The notes under the pieces are model-generated. The model saw nothing but the letters and a program-made list of their open reading frames with translations. It did not search any database and was not told the origin of the DNA. A program made the translations under genes and the position numbers. A stretch of 64,000 nucleotides of DNA from Massilia sp. Leaf139 (GTDB lineage: Bacteria; Pseudomonadota; Gammaproteobacteria; Burkholderiales; Burkholderiaceae_D): assembly GCF_001424165.1 (NCBI RefSeq), contig NZ_LMOJ01000022.1:25882-89881 (forward strand). The letters are read 5' to 3'. Numbering within the stretch: the first letter of the stretch is position 1; each line of letters begins with the position of its first letter. Below, in pieces: positions 57,998 through 64,000 of the stretch.

Positions 57998-59188
57998 ATG
58001 CCACACCAACCCCAAATCAAAATCCCCGCCACCTACATGCGTGGCGGCACCTCGAAAGGCGTCTTCTTCCGCCTCGACGACTTGCCCGAAGCGGCCCGTG
58101 TCCCCGGCATGGCCCGCGACAAGCTGCTCATGCGCGTGATCGGCAGCCCCGACCCCTACGGCAAGCAGATCGACGGCATGGGCGGCGCCACCTCCAGCAC
58201 CAGCAAGGCCGTGATCGTCGCCAAGAGCACCCGCGCGGAGCACGACGTCGACTACCTGTTCGGCCAGGTCTCGATCGACAAGCCTTTCGTCGACTGGAGC
58301 GGCAACTGCGGCAACCTGTCTTCGGCCGTCGGCTCCTTCGCGATCCACGCCGGCCTGGTCGAGCGCGAGCGCATTCCCGAGAACGGCATGGCGCTGGTGC
58401 GCATCTGGCAGGCCAACATCGGCAAGACGATCAATGCCCACGTGCCCATCGTCGACGGCATGGTGCAGGAAACCGGCGACTTCGAACTCGACGGCGTGAC
58501 CTTCCCGGCGGCCGAAGTGCAGCTCGAATTCATGGATCCGGCGGCCGAGGAGGAGGGCGGTGGAGGGGCGATGTTCCCGACCGGGAACCTGGTCGACGAC
58601 CTCGACGTGCCCGGCCTCGGCACGCTCAAGGCGACCATGATCAACGCCGGCATCCCGACCATCTTCGTCAACGCCGAAGACATCGGCTATACCGGCACCG
58701 AACTGCAGGACGCGATCAATGGCGACCCGCGCGCGCTGGCCATGTTCGAAACCATCCGTGCCCACGGCGCCGTGCGCATGGGCCTGATCAAGGATACAGG
58801 CGAGGCGGCCGCGCGCCAGCACACGCCGAAGGTGGCTTTTGTTGCGCCCGCGCGCGATTACTCGGCGTCGAGCGGCAAGCAGGTCGCAGCGGGCGATATC
58901 GACCTGCTCGTGCGCGCACTCTCGATGGGCAAACTCCACCACGCGATGATGGGCACGGCGGCCGTGGCCATCGGCACGGCGGCCGCCATTCCGGGCACCC
59001 TGGTCAACCTGGCGGCCGGCGGCGGCAAGCTGGAGGTGGTGCGCTTCGGCCACCCGTCCGGCACCCTGCGCGTCGGCGCCGCGGCGACCGAGGCCAACGG
59101 GCAGTGGAGCGTCACCAAGGCCGTGATGAGCCGCAGCGCGCGCGTGCTGATGGAAGGCTGGGTGCGGGTGCCGGGCGACGCCTTCTGA
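57998..59188 (+). CDS. prpF: 2-Methylaconitate cis-trans isomerase PrpF
   Basis: This 396-residue PrpF-family (diaminopimelate epimerase-like fold) protein isomerises trans-2-methylaconitate formed by AcnD to the cis form used in the next hydration. It has the N-terminal ATYMRGGTSKGVFF, GGATSSTSKAVIVAK and WSGNCGNLSSAVG, with the Cys and Lys of the active site, and the C-terminal GTLRVGA. ATG 57998 has only a weak ribosome-binding site and lies 90 bp behind acnD, after the repeat hairpin. Confidence 0.95.
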   Translation: MPHQPQIKIPATYMRGGTSKGVFFRLDDLPEAARVPGMARDKLLMRVIGSPDPYGKQIDGMGGATSSTSKAVIVAKSTRAEHDVDYLFGQVSIDKPFVDWSGNCGNLSSAVGSFAIHAGLVERERIPENGMALVRIWQANIGKTINAHVPIVDGMVQETGDFELDGVTFPAAEVQLEFMDPAAEEEGGGGAMFPTGNLVDDLDVPGLGTLKATMINAGIPTIFVNAEDIGYTGTELQDAINGDPRALAMFETIRAHGAVRMGLIKDTGEAAARQHTPKVAFVAPARDYSASSGKQVAAGDIDLLVRALSMGKLHHAMMGTAAVAIGTAAAIPGTLVNLAAGGGKLEVVRFGHPSGTLRVGAAATEANGQWSVTKAVMSRSARVLMEGWVRVPGDAF

Positions 59189-59206
59189 GCCTGCGCCTGC
59201 GCGCCG

Positions 59207-59243
59207 GCCCGGCCGCTGCCCCGTGCAGCCGCCGGGCTTTTTG
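59207..59243 (+). terminator. Intrinsic terminator after prpF
   Basis: A two-part stem (GCCCGGC and GCTGC with their complements, one C-C mismatch, loop CCCGT) followed by five T. Confidence 0.9.
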
Positions 59244-59337
59244 TATTGTCGCTGTAGAGATTCCCCGCGCGCTGGTTTATCATCCATGCAACATTAAACG
59301 GCCCGTTCGAGAGGCCGCCTGAAGGGATGGGAAGGGC

Positions 59338-62241
59338 ATGGACAGAATTTCGAGCAAACCCGCAAGCGTGGCGGACGCGTTGCGCCTGACGCTGGCCCTG
59401 ATGCCGGCGCCGGCCTGCGCTTGCGACGCGGCCGGCATCGTCGTCGCGGCCAACGCCGAGATGGCAGCCCTTGCCGGCGAATCGCCGCAGGGACGTCCGC
59501 TGCTCGACCTGTTCGCGGGCGAGGCGGCGCAGCAGGCCGGCGCCGCGCTGGCGGCTGCCGTCGAAGGCGAGCAGCGCTGGCGCAGCGCGCTCAGCGTGAA
59601 GGGCGAGGAAGTCGCCGTCGAAGTGCGCGCCAAGCCGCTGCCGCTCGAACAAGGCGCACCCGGCGCGCTCTTCCTGTTCACCGATCTCAGTGCCTGGGAA
59701 CGCAGCCAGGCCGCGCTGCGCACCACCATGCGCGAGCAGCGGGCGATCCTCGACCATGCGCCGGTCGGCATCGTCTTCACCAAGCCGGGCCTGCTCAAGG
59801 AGTGCAATCCGCGCCTGGCGCAGATGATCGGCTACAGCGTCGAGGAACTGGCCGACCGCGACGCCGGCGAGATGTTCGCCTCGCAGGAGGACTACCACGC
59901 CTTCCGCGACGAAGCCTTCGCCGCGCTGGCGCAAGGCCTGATCTACGAGAAGAACGACTGCCGCTTCCGGCGCCGCGACGGCTCGGCCTTCTGGGCGCGC
60001 GTGCGCGCCGGCGCCGTGGTGCCCGGGCGGCGCGAAGCCGGCACCATCTGGATCATCGAGGACGTCAGCGAAACGCGCCAGGCACGGCGCGAATTGCAGG
60101 CGCTGATGAACAACGCCTCGCTGGCGATCATGTTCACGCGCGAACAGCGCATCCGCCGCTGCAATGCCGGCTTTCTCGAACTGTTCGGCTACGGCCCCGG
60201 CGAATGCGAGGGCCTGCCGGTGCAGCGCCTGCATCCCGACCCCGACGCCTTTGCGCGCATCGCCGGCCCGGCCTATGCGCTGTTCGCCGCCGGGCGCACC
60301 TACGAGGCCGAAGTGCGGCTCGTGAAAAAGGACGGCACGCCGATCTGGGCCAAGGTGATCGGCTACCCGGTCAATCCGGACGACCTGACGCAGGGCTTCG
60401 TCTGGATCGCCGAGGACAGAACGCGCCAGCGCCGCGACGAGCAGCAGCTGCGCGAGGCGCTGCAGGAAAACCAGGCGATCTTCGATACCGCGGTGCTCGG
60501 CATCGCCGTCGTCGAGAACGGCCACACCCTGCACGGCAACCGCAAGATGGAGGAACTCTTCGGCCGCGGGCCGGGCAGCATGACGGGCATGTCGATCCGC
60601 TCGCTGTATCCGGATGCGGACGGCTGGCAGGCGGCGCGCCTGGACACGGCGCGCGATTTCGCGGCCGGGCGCGTCTCGGTCAGCGAGCGCCTGCTGGCGC
60701 GCAGCGACGGCACGACCTTCTGGGGCCGCCTGTCGGGCCGCCCCTTCGACCAGAACGATCCGGGCGGTCGCAGCCTGTGGCTGGTCGACGACGTCACGGC
60801 GCAGCACGAGGCGGGCGACGCCGTGCGCCGCGCGCGCGACGAACTCGAATTGCGCGTGGCCGCGCGCACGGCCGAACTGGCCGGCGCGAATGCGCTGCTG
60901 CAGGACGAGATCGTCGAGCGGCGCCAGGCCGAGGCGCGCGTGCACCACATGGCCTACCACGACAGCCTGACCGGCCTGCCCAACCGCGCGCTGCTGGCCG
61001 ACCGCCTGCAGCAGGCGATCCTGGCCGCGCAGCGCGCCGGCACGCGCCTGGCGGTGATGTTCCTCGACCTGGATCGCTTCAAGACCATCAACGATTCGCT
61101 CGGCCACGCGACCGGCGACTTCCTGCTGAAGGAAGTGGCGAGCCGCCTGTGCCAGGCCGTGCGCGCCAGCGACACCGTGGCGCGCCTGGGCGGCGACGAG
61201 TTCGTGGTGCTGGTGCCGGGCGTGGGCACGCTTGAGGAGTGCGGCGCCATTGGCGACAAGATCATCGAGGTGCTGGGCGCGCCGGTGCGTTTCGAGGGCC
61301 ACAGCCTGCACATCTCGCCCTCGATCGGCATCTGCGTCTATCCGGACGACGGCGGCGACGTCGATCTGCTGATGCGCCACGCGGACGCGGCCATGTACCA
61401 GGCCAAGGCGGCGGGACGCAACAACTACCAGTTCTTCACCGAGCGCATGAACGGCGAGACGGCCCGCCACTTCGCCCTCGAATCGAATCTGCGCCAGGCG
61501 CTCGCCAACGGCGAATTCGAGCCCTTCTACCAGCCGATCATGGACATGGAGAGCGGGCGCGTGCACGCGCTGGAAGTGCTGCTGCGCTGGCGCCGGCCGG
61601 AGCACGCGGAAAACGGCGGCCTCGTGCTGCCCGACGATTTCATCCCGACGCTGGAAGAAAACGGCATGATCGTGCCGGTCGGCGAATGGGTGATCCGGCG
61701 CGCCTGCGAACAGAGCATGGAATGGCAGCGCGCCGGCCTGGCGCCGGTGCCGCTTGCGATCAACCTGTCGGCGCGCCAGTTCATGCACCGCGCGCTGGTG
61801 GCCTCGATCAAGCGCATCGTCGACGAGACCGGGATCGACCCGGCCCTGGTCGAGTTCGAGATCACCGAGACCGCGCTGATGCAGCACGGCGAGCAGACGC
61901 TCGAGATCCTCGACCAGATCAACCGCATGGGCATGCGCCTGTCGATCGACGACTTCGGCACCGGGTATTCGAGCCTGGCCTACCTGAAGCGCTTCCCGGT
62001 TCGGAAGATCAAGATCGACCGCGCCTTCATCCGCGAGCTGGAAGCGGGCAGCGAGGATCGCGCCATCGTCGCGGCCGTGATGGCGCTGGCGAACAGCCTG
62101 CAACTGCAGGTGGTGGCCGAGGGCGTGGAGAACGAGGAGCAGCTGGCGCTGCTGCGCGATTACGGCTGCCAGTATGTGCAGGGCTGGCTGTTCGCGCGGG
62201 CGCTGGATGCCGGTGCGGCGAGGGCGCTGCTGGCTGCGTAG
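59338..62241 (+). CDS. PAS-GGDEF-EAL cyclic-di-GMP protein
   Basis: This 967-residue cytoplasmic sensor has an N-terminal PAS-like region (about 15-125) and three PAS/PAC repeats (about 135-255, 260-375 and 385-500, e.g. APVGIVFTKPGLLKECNPRLAQ). A short coiled linker, a GGDEF domain with intact GGDEF at 618-622 and an RASD I-site at 609-612, and an EAL domain follow. In the latter the signature reads EVL at 746-748, while the metal and catalytic blocks NLSARQF, FEITETALM and DDFGTGYSSL are kept. So it likely makes c-di-GMP and may degrade it; EVL is a conservative change. No membrane segment is seen. Its stop codon lies inside a compound repeat. Confidence 0.94.
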   Translation: MDRISSKPASVADALRLTLALMPAPACACDAAGIVVAANAEMAALAGESPQGRPLLDLFAGEAAQQAGAALAAAVEGEQRWRSALSVKGEEVAVEVRAKPLPLEQGAPGALFLFTDLSAWERSQAALRTTMREQRAILDHAPVGIVFTKPGLLKECNPRLAQMIGYSVEELADRDAGEMFASQEDYHAFRDEAFAALAQGLIYEKNDCRFRRRDGSAFWARVRAGAVVPGRREAGTIWIIEDVSETRQARRELQALMNNASLAIMFTREQRIRRCNAGFLELFGYGPGECEGLPVQRLHPDPDAFARIAGPAYALFAAGRTYEAEVRLVKKDGTPIWAKVIGYPVNPDDLTQGFVWIAEDRTRQRRDEQQLREALQENQAIFDTAVLGIAVVENGHTLHGNRKMEELFGRGPGSMTGMSIRSLYPDADGWQAARLDTARDFAAGRVSVSERLLARSDGTTFWGRLSGRPFDQNDPGGRSLWLVDDVTAQHEAGDAVRRARDELELRVAARTAELAGANALLQDEIVERRQAEARVHHMAYHDSLTGLPNRALLADRLQQAILAAQRAGTRLAVMFLDLDRFKTINDSLGHATGDFLLKEVASRLCQAVRASDTVARLGGDEFVVLVPGVGTLEECGAIGDKIIEVLGAPVRFEGHSLHISPSIGICVYPDDGGDVDLLMRHADAAMYQAKAAGRNNYQFFTERMNGETARHFALESNLRQALANGEFEPFYQPIMDMESGRVHALEVLLRWRRPEHAENGGLVLPDDFIPTLEENGMIVPVGEWVIRRACEQSMEWQRAGLAPVPLAINLSARQFMHRALVASIKRIVDETGIDPALVEFEITETALMQHGEQTLEILDQINRMGMRLSIDDFGTGYSSLAYLKRFPVRKIKIDRAFIRELEAGSEDRAIVAAVMALANSLQLQVVAEGVENEEQLALLRDYGCQYVQGWLFARALDAGAARALLAA

Positions 62242-62352
62242 GGTGGGCGCCCCGTGCCCACCGAACGATGCGCCGATGTGACGCTTGCACATGGTGGGCA
62301 CGGGGCGCCCGATGAAACCGTGATCGAGGCCATTGGCCTCGATCACCCCTAC
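62238..62352. repeat. Compound hairpin repeat GTAGGGTGGGC, long copy 2
   Basis: This 115-bp unit is built like that at 36870-36985: hairpin 1 with perfect 18-bp arms at 62245-62262 and 62293-62310, linker GATGAAACC, and hairpin 2 at 62320-62346 with a perfect 12-bp stem around ATT. Hairpin 2 differs from copy 1 at three base pairs, each changed on both sides. It fills the gap between the GGDEF gene and xth and supplies the stop codon TAG of the former. Confidence 0.9.
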
Positions 62353-62353
62353 A

Positions 62354-63118
62354 TCATTCGATGGTGGCAATCACCGGCGTGTGATCCGACGGCTGCTCCC
62401 ACTTCCTTGGCTCGCGGTCGATGACGCAGGCCGTGCAGCGCTTGGCCAACGCGCTCGACAGCAGGATGTGATCGATCCGCAGCCCGCGGTTGCGGCGGAA
62501 ACCCAGCATCCGGTAATCCCACCAGCTGTACTGCTTTTCCGGCTGCTCGAACAGGCGGAAGGAATCGGTCAGCCCGAGGTCGACCAGGGCCGCCATGGCC
62601 GCGCGTTCGCGCTCGGAGCAGTGGATCTGGCCCGCCCATTCGACCGGGTCGTGGACGTCGCGGTCTTCGGGCGCGATGTTGTAATCGCCCAGCAGGGCCA
62701 GTTGCGGATGCGCGCGCATTTCCTCGCCCAGCCATTCGTGCAGGGCTTTCAGCCAGGCCAGCTTGTAGACGTATTTATCGGAATCGACCGCCTGGCCGTT
62801 CGGGATATATGCGCAGACGAAACGCACGCCTTCGATGGTGGCGGCGATGATGCGCTGCTGCTCGTCTTCGAAACGGGGATTGTTCTTCACCACGTCCAGG
62901 ATCGGAAAACGCGACAGGATGGCGACGCCGTTATAGGTTTTCTGGCCGGTATAGGCGACCTGATAACCGGCTGCGTTAATTTCCGAAAGAGGGAACTTAT
63001 CGTCGGTGAGCTTGGTCTCTTGAAGGCAGAGCACGTCAACCGGATTCGCTTCCAGCCAGCGCAGCAAGTGGGGGAGGCGTACTTTCAGCGAATTGACGTT
63101 CCAGGTTGCTATTTTCAT
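62354..63118 (-). CDS. xth: Exodeoxyribonuclease III
   Basis: This 254-residue AP endonuclease / 3'-5' exonuclease starts MKIATWNVNSLKVRL at ATG 63118. Motifs are LCLQETKLTD (Mg ligand Glu), YIPNGQAVDSDKY, LLGDYNIAPEDRDV with catalytic Asp and Asn, and the SDHTPV His. Upstream in-frame codons look like promoter sequence. It repairs abasic sites in DNA. Exonuclease III and ExoA subtypes are hard to separate. Confidence 0.95.
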   Translation of the reverse strand: MKIATWNVNSLKVRLPHLLRWLEANPVDVLCLQETKLTDDKFPLSEINAAGYQVAYTGQKTYNGVAILSRFPILDVVKNNPRFEDEQQRIIAATIEGVRFVCAYIPNGQAVDSDKYVYKLAWLKALHEWLGEEMRAHPQLALLGDYNIAPEDRDVHDPVEWAGQIHCSERERAAMAALVDLGLTDSFRLFEQPEKQYSWWDYRMLGFRRNRGLRIDHILLSSALAKRCTACVIDREPRKWEQPSDHTPVIATIE

Positions 63119-63579
63119 GTCGGCGCGTTTATAAAATGAAAAGCGGCGGTCTTCCACCGCAAGTGCGCGCAGTATCCTTGCTGAAAGCAATTCCCGCAAC
63201 TTTTCCTTCCCGCCGCAGCAGCCCGGAGCGTTGTATTTTGTTTGTGTAAATTACAAGCCAAGTGCCATGACAACAATTTTGTGGTTTAAAATCCATTGTA
63301 ATTACGCACAGGCGACCCTATTGAAGATAATTAGTTCTAGCAATATGTAACAACTGCGGTATAAGATGTCACAATCCTTATAGTTACTCATAAGGAATAT
63401 TCAGTTGTTTTTGCATAACTCGCGCTGTAGTATTCCAATTGGACGGCAGTTGCCGACCGCAACCATGGCAGCGCACGATTGAGATTCATTCGTGCAAAGC
63501 TTTTGGAAATGAAATGGTACTATGGTGAAATATTGCTGTTTCGATAGCGAGTATCCGTACCCATATGAAAAGGACAGAG
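63119..63579. other. AT-rich intergenic region
   Basis: About 460 bp, clearly lower in GC than its surroundings, lie between divergent genes. A TCCTTAT/ATAAGGA inverted repeat with 8-bp loop lies at 63375-63396. An open frame of 66 codons on the minus strand (63401-63601) overlaps the next gene and has no ribosome-binding site, so I do not call it. Promoters for xth and the next gene must lie here. Confidence 0.5.
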
Positions 63580-63924
63580 ATGCGCAGTGCATTTGAAGCA
63601 TGGGCCCAGCGCGATGGCCACATCGTTCGTCGCCGTGAAGACAAGCCCGAGGAATACCTCGTCTACGAAACCCAGCGCCGCTGGGTCATCTGGCAAGCCG
63701 CACTGGCGCATGGCGCCAAGGCCGCTGACGCCGCCGACGCCGCCCCGTCGAAGTTCGACGGCGCCAAGGCCGTCCAGCCGGACGAAGCCGCCGTGCGCAA
63801 CCGCGTGCTCAACGAGGTGCTCGACGCGTTCAGCGACCTCGACGACAGCGCCGGCATCGAAGGCGTGCTGAAGGTCATCCAGGGCCTCAAGAAGAAGCAG
63901 AAGGCCACGGCCGAGCAGGCTTGA
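63580..63924 (+). CDS. Small hypothetical protein, charged
   Basis: This 114-residue product starts at ATG 63580 with AGGA 5 bp upstream; ATG 63565 is in frame but has no such site. The N-terminal half, MRSAFEAWAQRDGHIVRRRED with YLVYETQRRWVIWQAAL, resembles a short wing-like motif found in phage-type or accessory proteins. The C-terminal half is charged and helical, ending KVIQGLKKKQKATAEQA. I know no function. It is followed 10 bp later by a DUF1653 gene and may be co-transcribed with it. Confidence 0.7.
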   Translation: MRSAFEAWAQRDGHIVRRREDKPEEYLVYETQRRWVIWQAALAHGAKAADAADAAPSKFDGAKAVQPDEAAVRNRVLNEVLDAFSDLDDSAGIEGVLKVIQGLKKKQKATAEQA

Positions 63925-63934
63925 GGGTGCCGGC

Positions 63935-64000
63935 TTGATCCAGTACCGGCATTACAAGGGCGGTCTCTACGAGCTGGTTTGCGAGGCCACGCTCGAGTCC
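63935..64000 (+). CDS. DUF1653 protein, 5' end only
   Basis: The first 22 codons read LIQYRHYKGGLYELVCEATLES from a TTG start behind GAGGG. YRHYKGGLYE is the opening of DUF1653, a small domain found alone or fused to other proteins. The rest is outside the window. Confidence 0.7.
   Translation, partial: MIQYRHYKGGLYELVCEATLES

Noticed and set aside
58858..62370. Open frame of 1170 codons on the minus strand
   Set aside because: It is antisense to the PAS-GGDEF-EAL gene; the length is an effect of high GC content.
63401..63601. 66-codon gene on the minus strand
   Set aside because: No ribosome-binding site, overlap with a better gene on the plus strand, and no recognisable domain.

Overview
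The window is a GC-rich (about two-thirds G+C), densely coded stretch of a beta-proteobacterial chromosome. The clues are AcnD/PrpF-type propionate catabolism under a sigma-54 activator PrpR, several PEP-CTERM proteins, a TIGR03790 protein, a cspD-clpS-clpA-like junction and dispersed GTAGGGTGGGC repeats. The best guess is Oxalobacteraceae (Massilia/Telluria-like). This is inference; no rRNA gene is present to confirm it.

Region by region. (1) 1-9.85 kb is the right end of an exopolysaccharide locus read rightward: a CapK/PaaK-like ligase (cut by the window edge), a GT4 glycosyltransferase, a heparinase II/III-like protein, WecB, a WecG/TagA-type transferase, GalE, a sugar-nucleotide pyrophosphorylase and ManC, closed by a terminator. 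Together they supply UDP-ManNAc, UDP-Gal and GDP-Man and assemble or trim a polymer. (2) 10-21.2 kb is an export region: a PEP-CTERM protein plus an exosortase-associated TIGR03790 protein, an ExeM-like secreted nuclease plus a small PEP-CTERM protein, two small lipoproteins, and a PEP-CTERM protein plus a large subtilase. (3) 21.4-31.0 kb is one translationally coupled cluster for a type II secretion/type IV pilus-like machine (GspG, GspF, GspE, PilM/N/O/P-like inner-membrane proteins, a TPR-secretin lipoprotein and three further pseudopilins). It may export the enzymes encoded just upstream. (4) 31-42.4 kb is housekeeping: murJ, rpsT, a DUF2243 membrane protein, monomeric and dimeric NADP-isocitrate dehydrogenases flanking an rluE-like gene, a cold-shock gene, clpS and clpA.

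(5) 42.5-51.3 kb: a tricorn-like S41 peptidase, a chemoreceptor, a convergent cbs-cystathionine lyase pair (reverse transsulfuration) and a lipoprotein. (6) 51.4-59.2 kb: the 2-methylcitrate cycle, prpR divergent from prpB-prpC-acnD-prpF, with a clear -24/-12 promoter and a palindromic activator site. (7) 59.3-64 kb: a PAS-GGDEF-EAL protein, exonuclease III, a small hypothetical gene and the start of a DUF1653 gene.

The most striking signals outside genes are: two 115-116 bp copies of a compound inverted repeat whose second hairpin shows three compensatory base-pair changes; a 105 bp MITE-like palindrome between a lipoprotein gene and prpR; a shared promoter/operator block in front of both isocitrate dehydrogenase genes; and short tandem repeats that begin exactly at stop codons. 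No CRISPR array, rRNA, tRNA, transposase, exosortase gene or prepilin peptidase was seen.
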